Positions 25,247 to 33,130 of a stretch of DNA of 64,000 nucleotides are shown piece after piece. Position 1 is the stretch's first letter; each line of letters opens with the position of its first letter. A program made the translations under genes and the position numbers. The DNA is from Streptomyces lacrimifluminis (GTDB lineage Bacteria > Actinomycetota > Actinomycetes > Streptomycetales > Streptomycetaceae). Where the stretch lies: contig NZ_BMMU01000007.1 in the NCBI RefSeq assembly GCF_014646095.1, positions 138,722 through 202,721 of the forward strand. The letters run 5' to 3'. The notes beneath the pieces are model-generated. The model ran no database searches. It was not told the DNA's origin and worked only from the letters and a program-made list of their open reading frames with translations.

Positions 25247-26431
25247 ATGACCCTGTCACTGGACTTACCGCCCGCCCCGGCCACCGCAGCGCAGAGGGCG
25301 GCGCGTCCCGAACGGCCGAGCGTCATCGAGCTGAGGCTGTCCGCCTACGCGGGGCACCGCCGGGCCAGGTTCCCGCTCGGGCGGCTCACCCTGCTCGCCG
25401 GGCCGAGCGGCGGCGGCAAGTCGACCGCCCTCAGGGCGTACGAGTCGCTGGCCCGGCTCGGCTCCGGCGCCGCCGTCTCGGAGGCGTTCCCGGACCCGGC
25501 GGCCTGTGTACCGGAACGCGCCCGCCCCGACGCCCAGCGCCGGCGCGGCTTCCGCATCGGCTGTACGGCGGACGGCCCCGAGGGTCCCGTCCTGCTCGAC
25601 GTCGCCGTCCAGGCTGAACCCGAACTGCGCATCGTGGGCGAGCGGTTGAGCGCCGGCGGGGTCGTCCTGCTGGAGACGGCGCTGCGCGATCCCAGCCGGC
25701 GCACCGTCCAGGCCGCCTGGTACACCGCCGGCTCGGCGTCGGTCACCCGCGCCCCGATGCCGGACGACCGGCTCGGCACGGCCCTGCTGCCGCTGCGGGT
25801 GGCCGGGAAGACGGACGGGCAGCGCCAGGTCCTCGCCGCCGCCGAGCAGATGGTGGTCGCCCTGCGCTCCGTCTTCGCCTGCGACCCTCGGCCCGACCGG
25901 ATGCGCGCGGCGGTCCCGGTGGCCAGTGGGCGACTCCTGCCGGGCTGCGACAACCTGGCCGAGGTCCTCTGGCGCACCCGGTCCGAATGCGCCATCCGCC
26001 ACGGGCTGTTGGTCGCCGCCGTCCGCGATGCCTGCGCGGGCCCGGTCACGGACGTACGGGCCGACGAGGTCGCCGACGGCCGCGTGCGGGCCGTCCTCGA
26101 CCGGGGCAACGGTCCGCTCACCCACTTCGGCAGGCTGGGCGACGGTGAGTTGAGGTACGCGGGCCTGGCGCTGGTCCTGCTGACCGGCCCAGGTGTCCTG
26201 GCCGTCGACCGGCCCGGCGAGGTGCCGGACGCCCTCCAGTCGCTCACGGTCCTGGCCGACGGCTTCGACCGGTCCCTGGACGTACGGCAGCGCGCTGAAC
26301 TCCTGCGACTGGCGGCCCGTATGTGCGACCGCGGCCACATCCGCCTCCTCGGGACGGTGAGCGACGCGTCCTGGGCGGAGGGGGTGGAGGGGGCGACGGT
26401 GGTACACGTCAACTACCCGGGCGCCGACTGA
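25247..26431 (+). CDS. P-loop ATPase (AAA/ABC-ATPase-like, RecF/SMC-type fold)
   Basis: A 394-residue ATP-binding protein. Walker A, AGPSGGGKST, is at about residues 52-61, shortly after an N-terminal beta-sheet typical of the AAA_15/AAA_21 ATPases. Late in the sequence, LGDGELRYAGLALVLL resembles their signature motif and is followed by LAVDRPGEVPDALQ in the Walker B position. The usual DEP triad is replaced by DRPGE, so hydrolysis may be altered. No membrane or nuclease domain is visible. Start ATG 25247 follows from family length. The function is unknown; it stands alone between sepF-like and mazG-like genes. Confidence 0.7.
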   Translation: MTLSLDLPPAPATAAQRAARPERPSVIELRLSAYAGHRRARFPLGRLTLLAGPSGGGKSTALRAYESLARLGSGAAVSEAFPDPAACVPERARPDAQRRRGFRIGCTADGPEGPVLLDVAVQAEPELRIVGERLSAGGVVLLETALRDPSRRTVQAAWYTAGSASVTRAPMPDDRLGTALLPLRVAGKTDGQRQVLAAAEQMVVALRSVFACDPRPDRMRAAVPVASGRLLPGCDNLAEVLWRTRSECAIRHGLLVAAVRDACAGPVTDVRADEVADGRVRAVLDRGNGPLTHFGRLGDGELRYAGLALVLLTGPGVLAVDRPGEVPDALQSLTVLADGFDRSLDVRQRAELLRLAARMCDRGHIRLLGTVSDASWAEGVEGATVVHVNYPGAD

Positions 26432-26485
26432 AGCGCCGGGCCTGCACAACGGGCATCACAGGCGGTGATACCGCGTCTGCTTCCA

Positions 26486-26520
26486 GCCCCGCCCCGGCCG
26501 TCCGGCTTCCGGGGTGGGGC
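26486..26520 (+). terminator. Strong GC hairpin terminator after the ATPase gene
   Basis: GCCCCGCCCCGG (26486-26497) pairs with CCGGGGTGGGGC (26509-26520) through 12 bp with one wobble and an 11-nt loop. It is 55 bp after the stop at 26431. I see nothing else in the 304-bp gap before the MazG-like gene. Confidence 0.55.
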
Positions 26521-26735
26521 GGGGGCCGCTGACCGTGTCCCGCGTCGCCACAACTCCCACGCGCGGGCGCGGATGTTGCGGGAGCCGTTCACCGGATGCA
26601 AGCCCGCCGTGCGGGAGTGCGGGCCCAGGACGCGATTCCCGCCTCCGCGCTCACACCTGGGGTTCCTCACGGTCCGGAGAGGCGATTCCTCCCGATCCAA
26701 GGGCGCGGGGTTCCTTGCTGGATCACACTGAAGTC

Positions 26736-27101
26736 GTGACAGAACAGGAACACCGCGAGCACGACGAGGGTGGCGGCGTCGGCTCGGACGTAGCGAAACT
26801 CCAGCGCAGGCTGGCCGACTTCGCGGCGGCACGGAACTGGCAGCCCTTCCACACCCCCAAGAACCTCGCCACCGCGCTCAGCGTGGAGGCGTCCGAACTG
26901 GTGGAGATCTTCCAGTGGTTGACGCCGGAGGAGTCGGCCCGGGTGATGGACGACCCGGACACCGCCCACCGCGTGACGGACGAGGTCGCGGATGTGCTCG
27001 CGTATCTGCTCCAACTGTGCGAGGTGCTCGGGATCGACGCGCTGGCCGCCCTCGACGCGAAGATCGACCGCAACGAACAGCGGTTCCCGACAAAGGAATA
27101 G
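26736..27101 (+). CDS. MazG-like nucleotide pyrophosphohydrolase
   Basis: A 121-residue single-domain all-alpha NTP pyrophosphatase of the MazG/dCTPase type. The metal-binding motifs are EASELVEIFQW (about residues 50-60) and DEVADVLAYLLQL (about 83-95), which supply the E-x-x-E and E-x-x-D residues that bind Mg2+. Such proteins hydrolyse non-canonical or excess dNTPs to the monophosphate and pyrophosphate. GTG 26736 starts an acidic leader of about 16 residues before the first helix; a downstream GTG is an alternative. Confidence 0.87.
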   Translation: MTEQEHREHDEGGGVGSDVAKLQRRLADFAAARNWQPFHTPKNLATALSVEASELVEIFQWLTPEESARVMDDPDTAHRVTDEVADVLAYLLQLCEVLGIDALAALDAKIDRNEQRFPTKE

Positions 27102-27261
27102 TTACTCTACGGAGTCGAATCGCGGTCCGTTCCCGATTTGTTGTCCGCAGATTTCCGTCTTCCTCTGGCTTTTCGTCCCACACACCTTCACTCTGGGTAG
27201 TGGACGGTGAAAGTTCGGGCGGACGTGCGAACAGCGCGTCGGGGACAGACTGGGGCAGCGC

Positions 27262-27735
27262 ATGGATGCGGTGCGGCTCATCCTGACGAGCAGACGTGCC
27301 CTCGCGAGCAGCGACGGTGTGCCTCAGACCCTGACGGAGGTGTGGCAGGCACAGGCCCTCGCGCAGGCGATAGGCAGCCGCCTCGCGGTCACCGGGCCGC
27401 CCGAACTGCGGGGCGAGGCGCTGGGGTTGACCGAACTGGCGGGCCGAGGCTGCGGGGTACTGGACGAACCGCCCCTCGCCGCCGGCGCGTTACGCGCGGC
27501 TCAGCTCACCGAGCTGGGCGACGCCCGCCACGCACTCCTCTGCCTCGGCGCCCTCCTCGGCGAGGCGGGCATGGCCCTGGTCGGCATCGCCAGCGCGGCG
27601 GACGACGAGACGACGTACTGGCAGTGCATGGAATCGATCGACGCGGCGGACGAGTCCCGCGACCGGGTCCTGGAGATGCTCCGCAAACTGGCGGCCAGGG
27701 AGGCGGCGGGGGGAGCGGAGCGAGTGGCCGGCTAG
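27262..27735 (+). CDS. DUF6099 family protein
   Basis: A 157-residue, Ala/Leu-rich and probably all-helical cytoplasmic protein, starting MDAVRLILTSRRALASSD. I recognise it as a family common in Streptomyces (DUF6099) with no assigned function. It has no signal peptide, no transmembrane segment and no catalytic motif that I can see. The stop is followed by a dispersed GC-rich hairpin repeat. Confidence 0.75.
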   Translation: MDAVRLILTSRRALASSDGVPQTLTEVWQAQALAQAIGSRLAVTGPPELRGEALGLTELAGRGCGVLDEPPLAAGALRAAQLTELGDARHALLCLGALLGEAGMALVGIASAADDETTYWQCMESIDAADESRDRVLEMLRKLAAREAAGGAERVAG

Positions 27736-27767
27736 GCGGTTCGCTCGGTGCGGGCCGGTGGGGGCCG

Positions 27768-27815
27768 ACCGCGCGGTTCCCCGCGCCCCTTTCGGGGCGC
27801 GTTGCGCGCCCGAAT
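27768..27815. repeat. Dispersed GC-rich hairpin repeat between convergent genes
   Basis: The segment GCGGTTCCCCGCGCCCCTTT leads into the perfect 7-bp stem GCGCCCC-tttc-GGGGCGC (27783-27800). This is a frequent Streptomyces intergenic element; a degenerate relative starts near 291. It sits between the convergent stops at 27735 and 27862 and probably terminates both transcripts. Confidence 0.65.
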
Positions 27816-27861
27816 CCCAGTGGGGCAGAGGGCCGAGCCCAGCAGCTCGGCCCGGGCAATG

Positions 27862-28032
27862 TCACACCGCCTCAGGCTCCTCCGCGGACGTCGACGACAC
27901 CCCCGCGGACTGGAAGTCCGCGTCGAGCGCAGACAGATCCGCGTTCAGCGCGGCCATCAGCTCCTCCATCTGCTGCAGCAGCCCCTTCGGCTGGGTGGGC
28001 CCCGCCTGCTGCGGCACGACTTCTTCGGACAA
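27862..28032 (-). CDS. Small acidic protein, 56 residues, TTG start
   Basis: An unrecognised small protein with a TTG start at 28032 preceded by a near-ideal AGGAGG Shine-Dalgarno seven bases upstream, which is the main reason to believe it. The sequence is acidic, with a Gln/Pro-rich N-terminus, a central amphipathic helix (LLQQMEELMAALNADLSALD) and a Ser/Glu-rich tail. It has no Cys and no transmembrane segment. A longer frame upstream is Arg/Gly-rich and looks non-coding. The leader-like acidic helix recalls some peptide precursors, but no modification enzyme is nearby, so I do not assign that. Confidence 0.5.
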   Translation of the reverse strand: MSEEVVPQQAGPTQPKGLLQQMEELMAALNADLSALDADFQSAGVSSTSAEEPEAV

Positions 28033-28302
28033 CGGACGGCCTCCTCGGCCCCTTGCCCCCGAGGGGGCCGACGCGGGTGCGCCCCGGAGCGAGCGGGCCG
28101 GCGATCGAGCGGCCGACCGGTCGGTGCCGGGGCGGGCGCCGGTCGGGCCGGCTCCGCCCGAGCCAACGATCATCGCGGTGGGGGGTCACTGGCACGGACC
28201 CGCACCTCACGCGCGGTTGACGGTTTTTCACCCGCCCGGGGAGGCGTGGGGCAGGAGGGCGCCGGTGGGGTTGACCGGTGTCCGACCGTGCAGGATGGGG
28301 GC

Positions 28303-29226
28303 ATGGATCTTCGCATCTTCACCGAACCCCAGCAAGGCGCGACCTACGACACCCTGCTCGCCGTGGCGAAGGCCACCGAGGACCTTGGTTTCGACGCCTT
28401 TTTCCGCTCTGACCATTATCTCCGCATGGGTGGTGGGGACGGCCTGCCCGGTCCCACCGACGCCTGGATCACCCTTGCGGGACTCGCCCGTGAGACCAGG
28501 CGTATCCGCCTCGGCACCCTGATGACGGCCGCCACCTTCCGGCTCCCGGGCGTCCTGGCGATCCAGGTCGCGCAGGTCGACCAGATGTCCGGCGGCCGGG
28601 TGGAACTCGGCCTGGGCGCGGGCTGGTTCGAGGAGGAGCACAAGGCGTACGGCATCCCCTTCCCGCAGGAGAAGTTCGCCCGTCTCGAAGAGCAGCTGGC
28701 GATCGTCACCGGACTGTGGGAGGCGAAGACCGGGGAAACGTTCAGTCATCACGGCACGCATTACGACCTGACCGACTCGCCCGCCCTGCCCAAGCCCGCG
28801 CAGGCAAAGATCCCCGTACTCATCGGCGGCCACGGCGCGACCCGTACCCCGCGGCTGACCGCGCAGTACGCCGACGAGTTCAACATGCCGTTCGCATCGG
28901 TCGAGGACACCGAGCGTCAGTTCGGTCGGGTGCGTGCGGCGGCCGAACAGGCGGGCCGCAAGGCCGACGAGCTGACGTACTCGAACGCGCTCGTGGTCTG
29001 TGTCGGCAAGGACGAGCAGGAGCTGGCCCGCCGCGCTGCCGCGATCGGACGCGAGGTCGACGAACTGAGGGCCAACGGACTGGCGGGTTCCCCGGCCGAG
29101 GTCGTGGAGAAGATCGGCCGGTACGCGGAGGCCGGCTCCCAGCGGTTCTACCTCCAGATCCTCGACCTCGACGATCTGGACCACCTGGAGCTGATCTCCT
29201 CGCAGGTGCAGTCGCAGCTGTCGTAA
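28303..29226 (+). CDS. LLM class F420-dependent oxidoreductase
   Basis: A 307-residue luciferase-like TIM-barrel protein. It starts MDLRIFTEPQQGATYD; the conserved segments AKATEDLGFDAFFRSDHYL near residue 25 and GRVELGLGAGWFEEEHKAYG near residue 97 are typical of F420-dependent members such as Fgd-like and nitroreductase-like enzymes. It probably uses reduced F420, abundant in Streptomyces, on an unknown substrate. It is monocistronic: the next gene is convergent and the previous one is divergent. Confidence 0.9.
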   Translation: MDLRIFTEPQQGATYDTLLAVAKATEDLGFDAFFRSDHYLRMGGGDGLPGPTDAWITLAGLARETRRIRLGTLMTAATFRLPGVLAIQVAQVDQMSGGRVELGLGAGWFEEEHKAYGIPFPQEKFARLEEQLAIVTGLWEAKTGETFSHHGTHYDLTDSPALPKPAQAKIPVLIGGHGATRTPRLTAQYADEFNMPFASVEDTERQFGRVRAAAEQAGRKADELTYSNALVVCVGKDEQELARRAAAIGREVDELRANGLAGSPAEVVEKIGRYAEAGSQRFYLQILDLDDLDHLELISSQVQSQLS

Positions 29227-29310
29227 CCCCGGCGTGTGGCCGGTTCGTGGTCGGCTCGTACCCGTCGACCGTTGTTCTCCGGCCGCGACGGGGTGCGTTC
29301 GTGGTGTCCG

Positions 29311-30867
29311 CTACGGACCGGTCACCACCGGCAGCCCGGGTCCCGCGCACCGCACATCGGCCGTGGGTACCTGCCCGTCGACCAGATAGGTGGCGGCCGT
29401 CGAGTCCACGCACGCGTTGCCCCGGCTCGCGAACACGCCGTGGGAGTAGTCGTCGTCGAGGGTGACGAGGCGGGAGCCGGGCAGCAGGCGACGCAGTTCG
29501 CGGGCGCCCTCGATCGGGGTGACCGGGTCGTGGGCGGAGGCGATCAGCAGGACGGGCGGGGCGGCGGGGCTGCCCAGGGCCGTACGGCGGGCGGGCCGGT
29601 GGTGCCAGAAGGCGCAGGCCGACGCCTCCAAGCCGGTCAGTACGGGCTGTGGGTCCAGTCGTCGCGTGCGGCGGAGGTCGGCCAGGATGCGGGCGGGGGC
29701 CGGACCGGGGCCGTCGGCGCACTTCACCGTGCGGTTCGCCGCCTCGAAGGTGCGTGAGCCCGGCGAGTCGAGGTCTGTCGCGGGGCGCAGGGTGCCCGGC
29801 GTACCGCCGCGCAGGTACGTACGCAGTCCGTCGGCCAGTCCCGCCCAGCGTTCGGTCCGGCCGAGGGCGCGGTAGACGGCCCGGTCGAAGGCCGCCGCCC
29901 CGAACCCGTCCACGGGCCGCTCGCGAAGCCCGTCCCGCACCCGCAGATACGCGTCGCGCACCGCCCCGGCGTCGTGGCCGAGCCCGAATCGGTCCGGGTG
30001 CTGTGCGGTCCAGTTGAAGAAGGTGTCACGCTGGCGCAGCAGCGCCCGGCTCTGGACGACGTCGAAGCCGTACCAGTCCCACGGTCCGACGGCACTGTCC
30101 AGCAGCATCTTCCCTACCCGGTAGGGGAATCGGGCCGCGTAGGCGGCGCCGAGATAACTCCCGTACGAGACACCGAGGAAGCTGGTCCGGCGCTCGCCGA
30201 GAGCGGCACGGATCGCGTCCATGTCCCGCGCGGTCTGTTCCGTGGAGAGGTGGGGCAGCGTCTCGTCGCCGACGCCCGCCGCGCAGTCGTCCGCCAGGGC
30301 GCGCAGCGAGCGGAGGTATGCCGACTCGGCGCGGGGTCCCACGGGCACGGGGTCGGTGTGTGGACGGTCGCTGTCGAACAGGCTCCCCATCGCACCGCAG
30401 TCGGCGGGTGAACTCAGGCCGGTGCCCCGCGGATCGAAGCCGATCACGTCGTACGCGCGCCGCACGCTCTCGGGGAGCTTGGCCCGCTTGGTGACCGCGT
30501 AGGGCAGGCCGGAGCCGCCCGGCCCGCCCGGGTTCACCAACAGGATGCCGCGCCGTTCGACGGCCGTACCGGAGGCGCGGACCCGGGAGACGGCGATCCG
30601 CAGCCGTGGGCCGTCCGCCGCCGGGGCGTTCCAGTTCAGGGGTACGTCGACCCAGCCGCACTCGACGGTCTCGGGCGCCGTCGGTCTCGGTACGGAGTCG
30701 GGGCAGGTGCCGAAGTGGAGGGGGGCGGCAGTGGCCTGGGCCGTCGGGGTGGGGAGAAGGGCTGTGGCGCCGGCCAGGAGGGCGCACAGCAGGGCCGAAC
30801 GGCGTGGGGGGCGGGTCACGGGTCTCGCAATCTCGGGTCGGTTCGGCTTCGGTAATCGTCGGGCCAT
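29311..30867 (-). CDS. Secreted tripeptidyl aminopeptidase-type alpha/beta hydrolase
   Basis: A 518-residue exported serine hydrolase. A basic N-terminus and hydrophobic segment (residues about 20-48, ending ATAAP) form a signal peptide. The oxyanion-loop motif NPGGPGGSGLPYA is near residue 112, the nucleophile elbow GVSYGSYLG near 232, the acid in ASAHDPVTPIEGAREL near 445 and the final His in DDDYSHGVF near 475. This is the Streptomyces Tap/SlpD-like family that removes tripeptides or acts on short peptides. The ATG at 30867 has no clear ribosome site; GTG 30819 is an alternative. A Zur/Fur-like box begins about 10 bp upstream, so metal control shared with the divergent operon is possible. 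Confidence 0.87.
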   Translation of the reverse strand: MARRLPKPNRPEIARPVTRPPRRSALLCALLAGATALLPTPTAQATAAPLHFGTCPDSVPRPTAPETVECGWVDVPLNWNAPAADGPRLRIAVSRVRASGTAVERRGILLVNPGGPGGSGLPYAVTKRAKLPESVRRAYDVIGFDPRGTGLSSPADCGAMGSLFDSDRPHTDPVPVGPRAESAYLRSLRALADDCAAGVGDETLPHLSTEQTARDMDAIRAALGERRTSFLGVSYGSYLGAAYAARFPYRVGKMLLDSAVGPWDWYGFDVVQSRALLRQRDTFFNWTAQHPDRFGLGHDAGAVRDAYLRVRDGLRERPVDGFGAAAFDRAVYRALGRTERWAGLADGLRTYLRGGTPGTLRPATDLDSPGSRTFEAANRTVKCADGPGPAPARILADLRRTRRLDPQPVLTGLEASACAFWHHRPARRTALGSPAAPPVLLIASAHDPVTPIEGARELRRLLPGSRLVTLDDDYSHGVFASRGNACVDSTAATYLVDGQVPTADVRCAGPGLPVVTGP

Positions 30868-30877
30868 CAGATGACAA

Positions 30878-30892
30878 TGAAAACGATTATCG
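30878..30892. promoter_or_regulatory. Candidate Zur (Fur-family) box in the divergent promoter
   Basis: TGAAAACGATTATCG matches the actinobacterial Zur core TGAAAATGATTTTCA at 12 of 15 positions. The 19-mer at 30873-30891 also matches the classical Fur consensus GATAATGATAATCATTATC at 15 of 19. The site is in an AT-rich island of otherwise GC-rich DNA, between the peptidase start at 30867 and the ATP-grasp start at 30987. Confidence 0.6.
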
Positions 30893-30986
30893 ATAACGTG
30901 TCCACGGTCAAGTCCGGAGCCCTCCCTGACGGGGGCGCTTTCGCGCTGCCCTGACGGCCGTAACCGCCGGGGTGGAAAGGGGAGTT

Positions 30987-32246
30987 GTGGCTCATTTGCT
31001 GGTGGTCGAGAGCTGGGTCGGATCGATGAGCAGGCTGCTGCCGCGAGCGATCCGGGAGAGCGGACACGAGTTCACGTTCCTCACCCGTGACCTGCACCAC
31101 TACCTGCGCAGCGCGCCCGAGGGGGCCGCCCACCCGCTGCTCGGTGCCCGCAACGTGGTCACCGCCGACACCAACGATCTCGACGAACTGCTGCCGTACG
31201 TCGAGCGGTTGCACGGGGTACTCGGCTTCGACGGGGTGATCACCTCGTGCGACTACTACCTGCCCACGGTCGCGCGGATCGCCGGGCGTCTCGGGCTGCT
31301 GGGCTCCGGCCCCGAAGCCGTGGAGAGCGCCTGCCGCAAGGACGCCACCCGGCGTGCACTGGCCGACGCCGGGGTACCCGGGCCGCGCTTCGCCGTGTGC
31401 GAGGAGTGGGCCGACATCGTGCGCGAGGCCGCCGCCATCGGGTATCCGCTGGTCGTCAAGCCGGTCGACCTGTGTGCGGGGATGTACGTTCGCCGCGTCG
31501 ACGACGAGGCCCAACTCGCCGAGGCGTGCAAGGCGTTGAGCGCGTTCCCGGTCAACGCCCGGGGGCAGCGGCGCCCGCCCGTCGTACTCCTCGAAGAGCT
31601 CCTCGACGGGCCCGAGGTGAGTGTCGAGACCGTGTCCTTCGCGGGCGCGGTCCAGGTGGTCGGAGTGACCGACAAGAGCATCGGCGGAGCGCCCGCCTTC
31701 ATCGAGACCGGCCATATGTTCCCGGCCGCGCTCTCGGCCGCCGACACCGAGGCCGCCGAGCAGACCGCGCTGGGCGCCCTGAAGGCACTCGGCCTGGTGG
31801 AGGGGGTCGTGGCGCACACGGAGATCAAACTGACCTCCGCGGGGCCGCGTGTCATCGAGGTGAACCCCCGCCCGGCCGGCAACCGGATCACCGAACTCGT
31901 CCGCCATGTCACCGGCATCGACCTCGCCGCAGTCTTCGTGGACGTCTCCCTCGGCCACGCCCCCGACCTGCGCCGCACCGACACGGGTCTGCGCAGCGCG
32001 GCCATCGGCTTTCTCGTCCCGGAGACGGAGGGGCGGTTGGAGGCGCTGACCGGCGGTGACCGGCTCCGGGCCCAGGAAGGCGTGCTGGAGGTGCAACTCG
32101 CCGAGCCGGGAACCACGGTCAGGGTGGCGGGCAGCAACAACGAATACCTGGGGCACGTCATGGCGGCCGACCCGGACGGACTCGGCGCCCGCGCCCGCGT
32201 CGACTCCCTGCTCGACGGGCTGCGCGCCGGACTGGTGATCAAGTGA
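30987..32246 (+). CDS. ATP-grasp carboxylate-amine ligase, first gene of putative metallophore operon
   Basis: A 419-residue ATP-grasp enzyme of the amino-acid ligase type (relatives include BacD, DdaF and carnosine synthase). It should join a carboxylate to an amine through an acyl phosphate. The central domain has the ATP-binding Lys in YPLVVKPVDLCAGMYVRRV (near residue 155), EELLDGPEVSVETVS near 210, and the metal-binding HTEIKLTS and VIEVNPRPAGNRI motifs near 280-300. A C-terminal domain of about 100 residues follows. GTG 30987 has AAAGG at a 6-base spacing; GTG 30972 is possible. It overlaps the next gene by 4 nt. Confidence 0.87.
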   Translation: MAHLLVVESWVGSMSRLLPRAIRESGHEFTFLTRDLHHYLRSAPEGAAHPLLGARNVVTADTNDLDELLPYVERLHGVLGFDGVITSCDYYLPTVARIAGRLGLLGSGPEAVESACRKDATRRALADAGVPGPRFAVCEEWADIVREAAAIGYPLVVKPVDLCAGMYVRRVDDEAQLAEACKALSAFPVNARGQRRPPVVLLEELLDGPEVSVETVSFAGAVQVVGVTDKSIGGAPAFIETGHMFPAALSAADTEAAEQTALGALKALGLVEGVVAHTEIKLTSAGPRVIEVNPRPAGNRITELVRHVTGIDLAAVFVDVSLGHAPDLRRTDTGLRSAAIGFLVPETEGRLEALTGGDRLRAQEGVLEVQLAEPGTTVRVAGSNNEYLGHVMAADPDGLGARARVDSLLDGLRAGLVIK

Positions 32247-33130
32247 ACGCCGGACCGCGTACACCGACGGTCGCCCCGGTGGCCGCTTCGGAGCTTTCGC
32301 CGGCAGTCGCTTCAGCGGTTTCCTACGACGGGCTGGTGGCCCGTGCCCTCGCCGGTGAGCTGGGACCCGATCCGGCGAAGCTGCGCATCGCCGTTGCCTT
32401 CTCCACCCGGCAGGCCGTACGGCACGAAGGGCGGGGGAGCGGATACCGCAACGAGGTGCTCAGCCTGCGGCTCGGCGCGGCCGTCGGGTCGTGTGCCGTC
32501 GAACCCCGGGAACTGCCGGACTCCGCGATCGACGACTGCGTCGGCGCGGACATCGTCCGGCTCCTCCAACACCCCCTGCTGCCCGTGCGCGTGGCCGCCC
32601 TCGACGCCTACCTGATGCATGTCACCCCGCACGTTCCGGAGTGCGGGGCCCGGACGGTCCAACTCCCGCCGGGGTCCTCGCTGGTGAAGTCGCGGGCACG
32701 GGCACGGGCCGTCGTCGCGCTGCTCGACCTGCCCGCCGGGGCGACGGTCCTGGTCGTCGGGGTTGTCAACTCCCTTCTGGAGGCGTTGCGTTCCCGTGGA
32801 CTGAACTATGTCGCGTGCGATCTCAAGGGTGGTACGACGGAGTGGGGCGAGCCGGTGGTCACGGACGCCCTCGCCGAGACGGAGAGCGGACGCTGTGACG
32901 CCGTACTCGCCTCCGGGATGACACTCGGCAACGGGACGTTCGAGCCGCTTCGGCGCCACGCGCTCGCGCACGGACGGCAGTTGGTGATGTTCGCCCAGAC
33001 CGGCAGCGCGATTCTGCCCCGCTTCCTCGGGCACGGTGTGAGCGCGGTGTGTGCGGAGCCGTACCCCTTCTTCTGGCTCGACGGCGGCCCCGGCACCATC
33101 CACTGCTACGGCGGAAGCGGTCTCCGATGA
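32243..33130 (+). CDS. DUF364-like Rossmann-fold protein (putative heavy-metal chelation domain)
   Basis: A 295-residue protein starting at GTG within the previous stop (GTGA). The C-terminal half matches the DUF364 pattern: VLVVGVVNSLLEALRSRGL near residue 172, VACDLKGGTTEWG near 193, ASGMTLGNGTFEPLRRHA near 220, and MFAQTGSAILPRFLGHGVSAV near 248. DUF364 is described as a putative heavy-metal chelation domain from structural work, and members often neighbour metal-transport genes; no reaction is established. The N-terminal half probably has the companion enolase-N-like fold. It may bind the metal or process the product; that is inference. Confidence 0.72.
   Translation: MNAGPRTPTVAPVAASELSPAVASAVSYDGLVARALAGELGPDPAKLRIAVAFSTRQAVRHEGRGSGYRNEVLSLRLGAAVGSCAVEPRELPDSAIDDCVGADIVRLLQHPLLPVRVAALDAYLMHVTPHVPECGARTVQLPPGSSLVKSRARARAVVALLDLPAGATVLVVGVVNSLLEALRSRGLNYVACDLKGGTTEWGEPVVTDALAETESGRCDAVLASGMTLGNGTFEPLRRHALAHGRQLVMFAQTGSAILPRFLGHGVSAVCAEPYPFFWLDGGPGTIHCYGGSGLR

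Noticed and set aside
27862..28032. RiPP precursor peptide
   Set aside because: The acidic helix resembles a leader, but there is no Cys/Ser/Thr-rich core typical of lanthipeptides and no cyclase, YcaO or radical SAM gene within several kilobases.
29311..30867. Start of the tripeptidyl aminopeptidase within the Zur box region
   Set aside because: ATG 30867 is just downstream of the box, so the box is not coding. The possible GTG at 30819 was kept only as an alternative because the signal peptide works from either start.
30872..30900. DtxR/DmdR iron box
   Set aside because: The sequence lacks the TTAGG...CCTAA arms of that family and fits the Fur/Zur pattern better.
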